Source: Oceanirhabdus seepicola
GTDB taxonomy: Bacteria; Bacillota; Clostridia; Clostridiales; Clostridiaceae
NCBI RefSeq assembly: GCF_023684385.1
Contig: NZ_JAGSOJ010000007.1
Span: 1 to 64,000, forward strand
Reading direction: 5' to 3'
DNA: 64,000 nt
The translations under genes and the position numbers were made by a program. A model generated the notes under the pieces. The model ran no database searches and was not told the origin of the DNA. It worked only from the letters and a program-made list of their open reading frames with translations. How positions within the stretch are numbered: the stretch's first letter is position 1; each line of letters opens with the position of its first letter. This document shows positions 52,123 through 61,235 of the stretch, piece after piece.

Positions 52123-54672
52123 TTGATACATAAAACTACGGAATCGTTTAAAGAAGATTATGGGCTCTCAAGCTCAGAAGTAAGATTGAGGCAAGAGAAA
52201 TATGGTAAAAATACAATCAAAAAGAAAAAGAAATTATCACCAATTAAGATTTTTTTAGAACAATTTAATGATGTGATAATATGGGTGTTACTTGGAGCAA
52301 CTGTAATTTCAGGGTTAGTAGGGGATAAAGCAGATGCATTAACAATAATAATAATTGTGTTTATGAATGCAATTTTAGGATTTGTCCAAGAATTTAAAAC
52401 TGAGAAAGCTTTAGAGGCACTAAAAACCTTAGCCGCACCAACTTCAAAGGTTATTAGAAATGGATCTATGAAGGTAATTAACTCAGAAGAACTTGTACCG
52501 GGAGACAAAATTATATTAGAAACAGGTGATAGAATACCTGCTGACTGTGTAATTACAAAATCAAGTGGAGTAACAGTTGATGAATCTTTATTAACAGGTG
52601 AATCAATAGGAGTAAATAAAAATGGAGATAAAGGTAAAAATATAATATTCATGGGTACCGTAATATTGAAAGGAAAAGCAAGTGCCAAAGTTATTGAAAC
52701 TGGAATGAATACTGAGATGGGAAAAATTGCTCATATGTTGAATAACATCGATGAAGATAAGTCACCATTAAAGAAGCGGTTGAATCATCTAGGTAAAATT
52801 ATGGTATACCTTTGTATAGGAATATGTATTATAGTAAGTGCCTTGGGTATATATAGGGGACAAGATCCTGTTCAAATGCTCATGGTAGGCGTTAGTTTAG
52901 CTGTTGCGGCAATACCTGAAGGATTAGCAGCAATAGTTACAGTATCATTGGCTCTTGGAGTATCTAGAATGTTAAAACAGAACGCTCTAGTAAGAAAGTT
53001 ACATGCTGTTGAAACATTAGGATGTACTTCTGTAATTTGTAGTGATAAGACAGGCACTTTAACTGAGAATAAGATGAAGGTTCAAAAAATATTTTATTCT
53101 GGTAGAGTATATAATAACGGATTTAATGAATTAACGATACTTAAGAAAATATTTACATACTGTAATGATTGTAACTTTAGTTTTATGAAACGAAAAATGG
53201 AGAATGCGGTATCAGGAGATCCAACTGAAACTGGATTGATAAAACCTTTTTATAAGAAAGTTGAAACATTAAGATCAGCAATATCTATTGAGAAAAGGAT
53301 ATATGATATTCCATTTGACTCTTCAAGAAAGATGATGAGTGTTGTCACCGAGGTTGGTGGAAAGCGAACAGCATATATAAAAGGAGCTCCTGAAAAAATA
53401 ATTCATAAGTGTAATAGAATTTATATAGATGGAAAAGAAAGAGAACTTACATCAGAATTAAAAAGGCAGATATTAAAAGCAATAGATGAGTTTGCAAGTG
53501 AAGGGTTAAGATGCATAGGGGGAGCTATTAAGTATAACGTTAGTTCTTTGAATGAGAGTATAGAGGAGAAGCTTCTTTTTGTTGGTATAGCTGCAATGAA
53601 AGATCCGCTTAGGAGTGAAGCAAAGAAATCAGTTAAACGATGTAAAGATGCTGGGATATCTGTAGTAATGATTACAGGAGATCATAAAAAAACAGCATAC
53701 TTCATTGGTAAAGAGCTTTCATTGTGTCAATCACTAGATGAAGTTCTCACTGGAGCAGATTTAGAGGTAATGAGTGAGGTTGAACTTGAGAAAAAGCTTG
53801 ATAAAATTAAGGTGTTTGCTAGAGTAAATCCTGAGCATAAACTAAGAATTGTAAAAGCATTTAAACGAAAAGGTGAAATAGTTGCCATGACTGGAGATGG
53901 TGTTAATGATGCGCCAGCTGTTAAAGAAGCAGATATTGGTATATCAATGGGGATAAATGGTACTGATGTTACAAAAGAGGCATCAGCAATGATATTACTT
54001 GATGATAACTTCTCAACAATTGTTTCTTCAGTAGAGGAAGGACGAAAAATATATGATAATATTAGAAAATTTATAAGGTATTTATTATCCTGTAATCTTG
54101 GAGAAGTACTCACTATGTTTTTAGCTTCGATATTCTATTTGAAAACTCCATTATTACCTATACAAATACTCTTTGTCAATCTGGCTACAGATGGCCTTCC
54201 AGCATTGGCACTAGGAGTTGATGGGGCAGACGAGGATGTAATGACAAGAAAGCCTCGTAGTAGTAAAGAAAGTATCTTTGCAAGAGGGTTAAAAGAAAAA
54301 ATATTTATAAGAGGGTCATTGATAGGGATATGTACAGTTTTAGCATTTATAACTGCTCAATTATTTGGAATGAATATTGAAACTAGTAGAACTATTGCAC
54401 TAGGAACTTTGATTATTTCTCAATTAATACATGTATTTGAATGTAGGTCAGAGAGTAAAACACTATTTAATATAAATATGTTGGGAAATAAAGCACTAGT
54501 TGGAGCCGTTTTATTATCGTTTCTTATGTTACTTTTAATTATTTATAATCCCTTTATGCAGAGTATTTTCCATACAGTTGGATTATCACATCCACAATGG
54601 TTGATTATCATCTTCTATTCAAATATTATAGCATTCATAAATAATCTTTTCTCACTATTTGAGAAAAAATAA
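52123..54672 (+). CDS. Calcium-translocating P-type ATPase (SERCA/PMCA type IIA)
   Basis: 849 residues from a TTG with GAGGAGGG upstream. The phosphorylated aspartate is D308 in VICSDKTGTLTENKM; TGES is in LLTGESIGVNK; the hinge is MTGDGVNDAPAVKEADIGIS (near residue 592). Membrane helix 4 has AAIPEGLAAIVTVSLALGVS and helix 6 NLATDGLPALALGVDGADED, patterns of Ca2+-binding type II pumps. The C-terminal domain has four further helices. It exports Ca2+ (possibly Mn2+) from the cytoplasm. It is monocistronic and ends on a shared bidirectional terminator. Confidence 0.92.
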   Translation: MIHKTTESFKEDYGLSSSEVRLRQEKYGKNTIKKKKKLSPIKIFLEQFNDVIIWVLLGATVISGLVGDKADALTIIIIVFMNAILGFVQEFKTEKALEALKTLAAPTSKVIRNGSMKVINSEELVPGDKIILETGDRIPADCVITKSSGVTVDESLLTGESIGVNKNGDKGKNIIFMGTVILKGKASAKVIETGMNTEMGKIAHMLNNIDEDKSPLKKRLNHLGKIMVYLCIGICIIVSALGIYRGQDPVQMLMVGVSLAVAAIPEGLAAIVTVSLALGVSRMLKQNALVRKLHAVETLGCTSVICSDKTGTLTENKMKVQKIFYSGRVYNNGFNELTILKKIFTYCNDCNFSFMKRKMENAVSGDPTETGLIKPFYKKVETLRSAISIEKRIYDIPFDSSRKMMSVVTEVGGKRTAYIKGAPEKIIHKCNRIYIDGKERELTSELKRQILKAIDEFASEGLRCIGGAIKYNVSSLNESIEEKLLFVGIAAMKDPLRSEAKKSVKRCKDAGISVVMITGDHKKTAYFIGKELSLCQSLDEVLTGADLEVMSEVELEKKLDKIKVFARVNPEHKLRIVKAFKRKGEIVAMTGDGVNDAPAVKEADIGISMGINGTDVTKEASAMILLDDNFSTIVSSVEEGRKIYDNIRKFIRYLLSCNLGEVLTMFLASIFYLKTPLLPIQILFVNLATDGLPALALGVDGADEDVMTRKPRSSKESIFARGLKEKIFIRGSLIGICTVLAFITAQLFGMNIETSRTIALGTLIISQLIHVFECRSESKTLFNINMLGNKALVGAVLLSFLMLLLIIYNPFMQSIFHTVGLSHPQWLIIIFYSNIIAFINNLFSLFEKK

Positions 54673-54700
54673 AAAATGCACGCGAAGGCGTGCATTTTTT
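54671..54700. terminator. Bidirectional terminator between convergent genes
   Basis: AAAAAATGCACGC (54671-54683) pairs perfectly with 54688-54700 around GAAG; the A-run and T-run serve both strands. It overlaps the last bases of both flanking genes (stops at 54672 and 54699). Confidence 0.95.
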
Positions 54701-55124
54701 ATTTAAATCTTTTATCTCTAACTTTCTGAACCTTCATGTTAGCATCATTAACAGGAACTAAATCAGTTTTATTAGTTAGATTTCGTATGTTCATAATTGA
54801 AATAACTTCTCTATTACCTTTAGATTTACCTTTTTTATCTTTTTTACCTTTTAAGCCTTGAATTATTACAGAATGGCCTTGTGAAATTTGAACAAATTTT
54901 ACTGGCTTAAACCATCTTTTCTTTATGTATTCACATTTTACAATATTTCTACTTCCTGCTGGTTTAACTAATATAGTAGCAGCCAATTTATGAAAAATCC
55001 AAAGTACTGTTTTTCTTTCAACTTTACATTGGAGAATCTTACCTTGTACCTGTGCTAATCTATCCTTATTCTTTTCATAAAAAGTTTCTGCATATTTTTG
55101 AGATACAGATTCTTTAAAACCCAT
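54699..55124 (-). CDS. Small basic protein of unknown function
   Basis: 141 residues, very rich in Lys/Arg, with a run of KGKKDKKGKSKGNRE near residues 92-106. The N-terminus is ESVSQKYAETFYEKNKDRLA; the middle has KVERKTVLWIFHKLAATILV and KKRWFKPVKFVQISQGHSVI. I do not recognise the family. There is no membrane helix or signal peptide; the charge suggests nucleic-acid or ribosome association, which is only a guess. An AAAGGAAG site precedes the start on the minus strand. It is the sole gene of its unit and is convergent with the Ca2+ ATPase. Confidence 0.7.
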   Translation of the reverse strand: MGFKESVSQKYAETFYEKNKDRLAQVQGKILQCKVERKTVLWIFHKLAATILVKPAGSRNIVKCEYIKKRWFKPVKFVQISQGHSVIIQGLKGKKDKKGKSKGNREVISIMNIRNLTNKTDLVPVNDANMKVQKVRDKRFK

Positions 55125-55471
55125 TATGATCTTCCTTTCATAGTTAAATTTTATAATCCTAAGGCATATTCAAACAAATAGTTTAAGTATATTATACCTA
55201 TCTTAATATTATATATTATATTCCAATTTACTACAAGTAACTGAGATTATTTTATTTTTTAAAAGTGATTTGAATCAAAGTATTTCATATGAAAGTAATA
55301 TATAATTATGTTAATATTGGTATTGTTATACAGTATTATTCAATGATTGTTATTTTTATATCTTTAATTACTTTTTATAAAAAATATGTTATTATATAGG
55401 TATTAAAAGGATAAAAACAACTTTAATGCTGTAAATTGGTAATAGGGTTTTAGGATGTAAGGAGTGATATT
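55125..55471. other. AT-rich divergent spacer before the hyp genes
   Basis: No coding sequence is seen between the unknown minus-strand gene and hypC. A possible vegetative promoter for the hydrogenase genes is TTACTT (55368-55373) with TTATAT (55392-55397), spacer 18; the match is modest. Nothing like a known riboswitch is recognised. Confidence 0.35.
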
Positions 55472-55714
55472 ATGTGTCTGGGTGTACCCTTAAAGATAAC
55501 AGAGATTAATGATAAAAATGGTATTGGAGAAATTAACGGAATTATTAAAAAATTCAGGCTAGATTACTTAAAAGAAGTGAATGTAGGGGATTACGTTATG
55601 GTTCATGCAGGATTTGCAATTGAAAGAATTAGTCAAGATACTGCAGATGAGATAAAGGAAGCTCTGGAAGAATTAGATGAAAAGATAATAGAGCTTCAAA
55701 AAGAGAGGAGATAA
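55472..55714 (+). CDS. hypC: Hydrogenase maturation chaperone HypC
   Basis: 80 residues. The diagnostic N-terminus MCLGVPLKITEI places the catalytic Cys at position 2; NVGDYVMVHAGFAIERIS is the family's second motif. HypC carries the Fe(CN)2CO unit with HypD and delivers it to the large subunit. An AAGGAG site lies upstream, and hypD follows after one base. It opens the hydrogenase locus. Confidence 0.96.
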   Translation: MCLGVPLKITEINDKNGIGEINGIIKKFRLDYLKEVNVGDYVMVHAGFAIERISQDTADEIKEALEELDEKIIELQKERR

Positions 55715-55715
55715 C

Positions 55716-56774
55716 ATGGATCAAAACATTGAGAGAATGCTCCGTGAGATAAATACTTTAGAAAAGAAAGTAAATATCATGGAAGTATGTGGTACACATA
55801 CTATGTCTATATGTAAAAATGGTATTAGAGAGATTATCACTGAGAATATAAACCTAATTTCTGGGCCAGGATGTCCAGTATGTGTTACAGATAATGGTCA
55901 TATTGATTTCATATATGAATTAGCATTAAAAGAGAATATTATTATTACTACATATGGTGATATGATAAGGGTTCCAGGGAGTAATCCAGAAATATCTTTA
56001 GGAAAAGCTAAAGGTATGGGAGCAGATGTGAGAATCATCTATTCATCCATTGATGCTGTTGAAATAGCACTTAAAAATCCAGATAAGCTTGTTGTCTTTT
56101 TAGGAATTGGATTTGAGACGACTATACCAGCTACTGCAGCAGCAATATTAGAGGCAGATATTCGGGGGATTGACAACTTTAAAGTATTTTCAGTTCATAA
56201 ATTAGTTGAACCAGTTATGAAAGCGGTATTGAGTAATGAAGAGTTGAATGTTGATGGTTTTATAATTCCAGGTCATGTGGCTACAATAACTGGAGTAAAA
56301 GGTTTTGAATTTTTGGAAAATTACGATTGTTATAGTAGTATAGTAGGATTTAAGGGAGAAGAAGTGATATATGGTCTTTTCCAAATGATTCAGAATATTA
56401 AGAATGGTAATAAAAAAGTAGGGAATGCATATAAAAGTATAGTGAGTAAAGAAGGAAATAAGGTAGCTATGGAGCTATATAATGAAATTCTTGAACCTAG
56501 AGATGATGTCTGGAGAGGGATTGGGTGTATACCTAATAGCGGAATGAAGATAAAAGAAAAATGGAGCAAGTATGATATAGAAGAAAGTTTTCCTTATAAA
56601 GAGGATAAGAATAGAAAAATTTCACCTTGTAAGTGTGGAGAAGTTCTAATTGGGAAAATAAAACCTAAGGAATGTCCACTTTTCGGTAATGGATGCAACC
56701 CGATTAATCCCATAGGTCCTTGTATGGTATCTAGTGAAGGAAGTTGTGCTGCATATTATAAATATAATACATAA
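55716..56774 (+). CDS. hypD: Hydrogenase maturation protein HypD
   Basis: 352 residues. MEVCGTHTMSICKNGIREII and SGPGCPVCVTDNGHID contain the invariant cysteines for cofactor assembly; HKLVEPVMKAVL and IDGFIIPGHVATITG-type blocks follow. The C-terminal CxCGxxxxGxxxPxxCxLFGxxC (here CKCGEVLIGKIKPKECPLFG) binds the [4Fe-4S] cluster. HypD is the scaffold on which the Fe(CN)2CO group is built with HypC and HypE. It is separated from hypE by a foldback repeat. Confidence 0.96.
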   Translation: MDQNIERMLREINTLEKKVNIMEVCGTHTMSICKNGIREIITENINLISGPGCPVCVTDNGHIDFIYELALKENIIITTYGDMIRVPGSNPEISLGKAKGMGADVRIIYSSIDAVEIALKNPDKLVVFLGIGFETTIPATAAAILEADIRGIDNFKVFSVHKLVEPVMKAVLSNEELNVDGFIIPGHVATITGVKGFEFLENYDCYSSIVGFKGEEVIYGLFQMIQNIKNGNKKVGNAYKSIVSKEGNKVAMELYNEILEPRDDVWRGIGCIPNSGMKIKEKWSKYDIEESFPYKEDKNRKISPCKCGEVLIGKIKPKECPLFGNGCNPINPIGPCMVSSEGSCAAYYKYNT

Positions 56775-56799
56775 TTATAGAGATTCCAAGATAAAACTA

Positions 56800-56881
56800 A
56801 ATTTATACACACTCAAAACTCAAAGAAACGTTGCGATTTTGAGCGGTAATCGTATAGCTTTTTCTAAGGTGTGCATAAATT
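56800..56881. repeat. Foldback (MITE-like) repeat, copy B
   Basis: Ends are AATTTATACACAC (56800-56812) and GTGTGCATAAATT (56869-56881), inverted with one difference. Orientation is opposite to copy A. It fills most of the hypD-hypE gap, so it is probably transcribed within that message and would fold as a hairpin. Confidence 0.75.
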
Positions 56882-56924
56882 AAGTTTAACTACGGATTTT
56901 CTATAATAGAGAGAAGGTAAGGTC

Positions 56925-57920
56925 ATGAAAAAAACTATAACAATGGCTCATGGAAATGGCGGAGTATTGACATCTGAGATTATAAATGATGTTATCTTAA
57001 AGACTATAAACGGCAATACTCTTGAAAACATGACGGATGCAACAATAGTGGATGATAAATATGGTTTTACTACAGATAGTTTTGTTATTTACCCTCATTT
57101 TTTTAATGGTGGGGATATTGGCAAGCTATCAGTATGTGGTACTGTGAATGATTTGGTAATGGGAGGATGTATACCTAAATATCTTAGCCTATCAATAATT
57201 CTTGAAGAAGGATACGAAATTGAAAAACTACAGAGGATAGTAGAGAGCGTTAAAACTACATGTAACTACAGCAATGTAAAGGTTGTAACAGGAGATACTA
57301 AAGTTGTTGATAAAGGTCATGGAAGTGGTATTTATATTAACACATCTGGTATTGGTGAGAAAATAGAAAATTTAAATTTAGGTAGAGATAATATTAGAGC
57401 AGGCGATGCTGTCATTATTACTGGTGATATTGGTGATCATGGTGTATCAATTCTTTGTGAGAGAGAGAAGCTATTAGATGGACAACTGTCTTCTGATTGT
57501 ATGCCCCTTGTAAAACTAATTCCACTCATTAAAAAATACGCAAAATACATTAAAATAATGAGGGATCCAACAAGAGGGGGCGTAGCAACAACCCTCAATG
57601 AGTTTGTTGAGAATAGCGAAATTTCTATAACTATACAGGAAGAAAAACTACCAATAAATGAAAAAGTAGCTGGTGCTTGTGAAATATTTGGATTAGATCC
57701 TTTATATAGTGCAAACGAAGGAAAAGGAATAATAGTAATAGATGGAACAGTTGCAAGTGAATTTATTGAAGAAGTTAAAAATATTAATGAATTTAAAAAT
57801 GCTGCTATCATTGGAGAGATAAACAAAGAAGAGCATGGTAAGGTGCTTTACAAAAGTAGGTTTGGAGGTAGACGAATTTTAGGTAAATTGACACATGATA
57901 TGCTTCCAAGAATCTGCTAA
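56925..57920 (+). CDS. hypE: Hydrogenase maturation carbamoyl dehydratase HypE
   Basis: 331 residues of the PurM/ThiL-like fold. MAHGNGGVLTSEIINDVIL, TDSFVIYPHFFNGGDIGKLS and RDPTRGGVATTLNEFVE are signature blocks. The protein ends LPRIC; this C-terminal cysteine receives the carbamoyl group from HypF and is dehydrated to thiocyanate, the source of cyanide ligands. HypF itself is not in the window. Confidence 0.96.
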   Translation: MKKTITMAHGNGGVLTSEIINDVILKTINGNTLENMTDATIVDDKYGFTTDSFVIYPHFFNGGDIGKLSVCGTVNDLVMGGCIPKYLSLSIILEEGYEIEKLQRIVESVKTTCNYSNVKVVTGDTKVVDKGHGSGIYINTSGIGEKIENLNLGRDNIRAGDAVIITGDIGDHGVSILCEREKLLDGQLSSDCMPLVKLIPLIKKYAKYIKIMRDPTRGGVATTLNEFVENSEISITIQEEKLPINEKVAGACEIFGLDPLYSANEGKGIIVIDGTVASEFIEEVKNINEFKNAAIIGEINKEEHGKVLYKSRFGGRRILGKLTHDMLPRIC

Positions 57921-58010
57921 TTATCTTTAAATAAACACAAGAATTATAACTGGTTATTACTACACTCAGTAGTTAATAATATAATTTAAACAATATAAGG
58001 AGGGTAGAGC

Positions 58011-58388
58011 ATGGTTCAGAATGAAATTGTAGAAATTAAAATTGAAGAACTAATTCCTTTGGCTGAAAAATTCCTTAAAGAGGAAAGAAGACTTGTAATT
58101 ATGAATGGTTATGTTGATGACAAAGGCGAAAATGTTGTAGCATATAACTTTGATATTGATGGTCATCTTAGAACATATCTTCTTAAAGGCGAAAAGGTTG
58201 TCCCTTCATTGACACCTCTGTTTGCAGGGTCTGCACAATGGTGTGAAGAAGAGATATGCGAAATGATGGAGATTAAATTTGAGGGATTAGAGAAATCAGG
58301 AAGATTGTTTTTACCAGAAGATTTCGATGGAACTGGTCAGATTCTTGTTATTCCTTTAAATGAATTAAGAGAAAAAAATAATTTATAG
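58011..58388 (+). CDS. NuoC-like subunit of membrane-bound [NiFe] hydrogenase
   Basis: 125 residues, shorter than respiratory NuoC. The pattern EERRLVIMNGYVDDKGENVV, YNFDIDGHLRTYLLKGE, VVPSLTPLFAGSAQWCEEEI and EGLEKSGRLFLPEDFDGTG fits the 30-kDa/NuoC family as found in energy-converting hydrogenases (MbhK, EchD). In Complex I-like assemblies it packs against the NuoD-like catalytic subunit encoded next. The start has AAGGAGGG. No cofactor motif is expected in this subunit. Confidence 0.8.
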   Translation: MVQNEIVEIKIEELIPLAEKFLKEERRLVIMNGYVDDKGENVVAYNFDIDGHLRTYLLKGEKVVPSLTPLFAGSAQWCEEEICEMMEIKFEGLEKSGRLFLPEDFDGTGQILVIPLNELREKNNL

Positions 58389-58407
58389 ATAAACTATACT
58401 GAAACTT

Positions 58408-58463
58408 AATTTATATTTGTGAAAAATCTAAAGGATTCAATTAGTTTTGGACACATATAAATT
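58408..58463. repeat. Foldback (MITE-like) repeat, copy C (shortened)
   Basis: Ends AATTTATATTTGTG and CACATATAAATT are near-inverted and resemble those of copies A and B; the inside is shortened to about 30 bases. It occupies the gap between the NuoC- and NuoD-like genes. Confidence 0.5.
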
Positions 58464-58506
58464 AATAGTTGAAGTAGTTTATCTTGTCCTAGAGAGGAGA
58501 AGAATT

Positions 58507-59589
58507 ATGAGTTATACGGTACCTATTGGACCATACCATCCAGCACTTGAAGAACCAGTTCATGTGAAACTTTACACTGAAGGTGAAGTGATTAAAGATG
58601 CGGATGTTTTTATTGGTTATAATCATAGAGGAATTGAAAAACTAGCAACAGAAAGAAATCATATACAGACAATTACTTTAGTTGAAAGAGTTTGTGGGAT
58701 ATGTTCCCATTCTCATGCACTTACATATTGTTTAGCTTTAGAAAAAATAGCTGGAATGGAAGTTCCAAAGAGAGGGCAATATGTTAGAGTTGCTATCTGC
58801 GAACTAGAACGATTACATTCACATTTCCTTTGGCTTGGATTAGTTGGCCACTTAATTGGATTTGATAGTGCATTTATGTATACTTTCGATGCAAGAGAGA
58901 AAGTTATGGAAATGCTAGAGATGTTAACAGGAAATAGAGTTAATTATGCAATGAATATTGTTGGTGGAGCTAGAAGAGACTTTACCGATGAACAACTAAA
59001 ACTACTTCTAAAAATGTTAGATGAATTAGAAGAACCACTTAAGAATATTAAGAATATTCTTGGAACTGATAAGACTACTGCATTAAGATCAAAAGGAGTA
59101 GGAGTATTACCTAGAGATATTGCTTGGTTATACGGAGCTTGTGGTCCTCATGGAAGAGCATCAGGTATTAAAGATGATGTTAGAAAAATTGATCCTTATA
59201 TCTGTTATGAAGATTTTGATTTTAAAGCAATTTCATTTGATGAGGGTGATATTTTCTCAAGAGTTTTAGTGAGAATACTTGAAGCAGAAGAAAGTGTAAA
59301 GATCTTAAGACAAGTTGCAAAAAATATGCCTGATACTGGATTGAATTTAGGCATAAAATTGCCTAAAGTTCCTCTGGGAGAAACTTGTGTGAGAATAGAA
59401 GCACCAAGGGGAGAGGTTACTTACTATGTAGTTTCTAATGGTAAACAAAACCCTCATAGAGTTAATATACATGTACCTACTTTTAAAAATGCGGCTACTG
59501 TGCCAGCAATGCTTAAGGGAAATTCTGTTGCAGATGCAGGACTAATAGTAGCTAGTATAGATCCATGTTTCTCATGTTTGGATAGATAA
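58507..59589 (+). CDS. [NiFe] hydrogenase large subunit, NuoD/MbhL-like (group 4)
   Basis: 360 residues from ATG 58507 with GAGAGGAG upstream; an in-frame start at 58447 lies in repeat DNA. Both nickel-binding motifs are present: R61VCGIC66 (LVERVCGICSHSHALTYC) and D352PCFSC357 at the C-terminus, so it is a true hydrogenase rather than a NuoD or sulfane reductase subunit. PIGPYHPALEEPVHVKLYTE is the group 4 N-terminus. The protein ends three residues after the last Cys (CLDR), so no C-terminal extension for a maturation protease exists. It catalyses proton reduction or H2 oxidation. It shares its last base with hypA. Confidence 0.93.
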   Translation: MSYTVPIGPYHPALEEPVHVKLYTEGEVIKDADVFIGYNHRGIEKLATERNHIQTITLVERVCGICSHSHALTYCLALEKIAGMEVPKRGQYVRVAICELERLHSHFLWLGLVGHLIGFDSAFMYTFDAREKVMEMLEMLTGNRVNYAMNIVGGARRDFTDEQLKLLLKMLDELEEPLKNIKNILGTDKTTALRSKGVGVLPRDIAWLYGACGPHGRASGIKDDVRKIDPYICYEDFDFKAISFDEGDIFSRVLVRILEAEESVKILRQVAKNMPDTGLNLGIKLPKVPLGETCVRIEAPRGEVTYYVVSNGKQNPHRVNIHVPTFKNAATVPAMLKGNSVADAGLIVASIDPCFSCLDR

Positions 59590-59930
59590 TGCACGAGCTT
59601 CCAGTAACGAAAAGTATATTAAATATCTGCGAAGAAGAAGTGAAGAAACATGGTATGGAAAAAGTTATCGCAATTAACATAAGAGTAGGTGAATTAACAG
59701 GGCTTGTACCAGCTAGTATTGAATATTATTTCGATATTATAGCTAAGGGAACAGTCGCTGAAGGGGCAAAAATTAATACAAAGAAAATACCAATAAATAT
59801 TGAATGTAAGGATTGTGGAGAATCTTTTGAATGTAGAAAAGGGGTTTATAATTGTATAAACTGCAGCTCCCATAATATAAAAATAACTGGGGGTAGAGAG
59901 TTCTTGATAGATACTCTTGAGATGGACTAG
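59589..59930 (+). CDS. hypA: Hydrogenase nickel-insertion protein HypA
   Basis: 113 residues. The nickel-binding N-terminus is MHELPVTKSILNICEE (His2, Glu3). The C-terminal zinc ribbon has two CxxC pairs (IECKDCGESFECRKG, YNCINCSSHNIK). GELTGLVPASIEYYFDI is a family block. HypA passes Ni to the large subunit together with HypB. It starts on the last base of the large-subunit gene, which suggests coupled synthesis with its target. Confidence 0.95.
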   Translation: MHELPVTKSILNICEEEVKKHGMEKVIAINIRVGELTGLVPASIEYYFDIIAKGTVAEGAKINTKKIPINIECKDCGESFECRKGVYNCINCSSHNIKITGGREFLIDTLEMD

Positions 59931-59954
59931 AGATTGTTGAAGGGAGTAATATTA

Positions 59955-60611
59955 ATGGAAGTTAAAGTAGTTAGACAGATTTTAGAATGGAATGAGAATT
60001 GTCATAATGAATTAGTTAAAGAATTTGATGACAATAAGACATTAGTTTTAAATATTATGGGATCACCAGGTGCTGGTAAGACAACATTTATAAAGATGTT
60101 GATAGAAAAATTAAAGCACAAGTATTCATTTGCAGTAATTGAAGGTGATGTTGCTGGTACTATAGATGCAGAAGATATTGCAAATATGGGAGTTCCAGTT
60201 GTACAACTTAACACAGATGGTGCATGTCATATTGAAGCTATGTCAATAAAAAATATCATTCCAGAATTTGACCTTAATAAGACTGATATTTTAATAGTAG
60301 AGAACATTGGTAATCTTGTATGTCCAGCAGAGTTCGACATAGGTGAGCATTTAAAAATAGCAATATTGAGCATACCAGAGGGAGACGATAAGGTAGAAAA
60401 ATATCCTCTATTGTTTTCTAGAAGTGATGCTTTAGTTCTTACAAAACATGATTTTAAAGATGTATTTGGATTTGATGATGAGAGAGTTGTTAGGGAATGT
60501 AAAAAGCTAAATGAAGATCTTGAAATTTATAAAGTAAATTCAAGAGAAGGTAGTGGATTCGAAAATGTTGTTTCATTTATTGAAAATAACATAGAAAAAA
60601 AATTCAATTAA
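59955..60611 (+). CDS. hypB: Hydrogenase nickel-incorporation GTPase HypB
   Basis: 218 residues from ATG 59955, with AAGGGAG 8 bases upstream (TTG 59934 is less likely). Walker A is IMGSPGAGKTTFIKMLIEKL; GDVAGTIDAEDI, NTDGACHIEAMSI (metal-binding Cys-His), VENIGNLVCPAEFDIGEH and LTKHDF complete the SIMIBI GTPase. There is no histidine-rich N-terminal stretch, so it is not a nickel-storage type. It hydrolyses GTP to drive Ni transfer from HypA. Confidence 0.95.
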   Translation: MEVKVVRQILEWNENCHNELVKEFDDNKTLVLNIMGSPGAGKTTFIKMLIEKLKHKYSFAVIEGDVAGTIDAEDIANMGVPVVQLNTDGACHIEAMSIKNIIPEFDLNKTDILIVENIGNLVCPAEFDIGEHLKIAILSIPEGDDKVEKYPLLFSRSDALVLTKHDFKDVFGFDDERVVRECKKLNEDLEIYKVNSREGSGFENVVSFIENNIEKKFN

Positions 60612-60698
60612 AGATCATGAAAAGAATAGATTAGTCAGATTAAAAAGCCAAATAAGATGTCTGATTTATTATTTAAGTGTCTTTAAGGAGGGGATTAA

Positions 60699-61235
60699 AT
60701 GAATAAATTCTTATCCTATTTATCAACATTTATATTCTGTATGATTATATGGGTAGGATTGACAATCCCATTTGGGACTGGTATGGCGTCAGGGGTAATC
60801 ATTCAAGAATTAATTGTAGGAGCGGTTGTTGCTGCAGTTATGGCAATTTTTTGTCATAGATTTTTCATAAAGAAAAGTCCTTTCTGGCTGATTAATCCAT
60901 CAAGAATACTTTCTTTTATAGTATTCATATTTATATTCTTTGTTGAGTTGCTTAAATCTAATATTGATGTTGCTATAAGAGCTTTATCACCAAAGGTTAA
61001 GGTTAAACCAGGGATTGTTAAGATTAAAACACCAGTAGAGTCAGATTATGGATTGGCTATGCTTGCTAATTGTATTACGTTGACTCCAGGTACAATTACA
61101 ATGGAGATTGAAAAAGGTAAGAACGAAAATTACATGTATATCCATTGGATTGACGTACAAGAAAGAGATAGGGGGAAGACTTCAGAAATTATTAAGGGAA
61201 GTTTTGAACCGTGGGTAAGGAGGATATTTAAATAA
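60699..61235 (+). CDS. Mrp-type antiporter subunit E (MbhA-like)
   Basis: 178 residues. N-terminal membrane segments (FIFCMIIWVGLTIPFGTG, LIVGAVVAAVMAIFCHRFF, ILSFIVFIFIFFVELLKSNI) precede a cytoplasmic domain with NIDVAIRALSPKVKVKPGIV, MLANCITLTPGTITMEIEKG and YMYIHWIDVQERD, the MrpE/MnhE signature. It belongs to the ion-translocating module fused by operon to the hydrogenase. Ribosome site AAGGAGGGG. It ends on the base where the MrpF gene begins. Confidence 0.93.
   Translation: MNKFLSYLSTFIFCMIIWVGLTIPFGTGMASGVIIQELIVGAVVAAVMAIFCHRFFIKKSPFWLINPSRILSFIVFIFIFFVELLKSNIDVAIRALSPKVKVKPGIVKIKTPVESDYGLAMLANCITLTPGTITMEIEKGKNENYMYIHWIDVQERDRGKTSEIIKGSFEPWVRRIFK

Noticed and set aside
58447..58506. 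N-terminal extension of the hydrogenase large subunit
   Set aside because: It overlaps the foldback repeat copy C and precedes the ribosome site; the family starts near MSYTVPIGPYHPALEEP.
58507..59589. Sulfane reductase (Mbs) or Complex I NuoD
   Set aside because: Both nickel-binding CxxC pairs are intact, which MbsL and NuoD do not retain.
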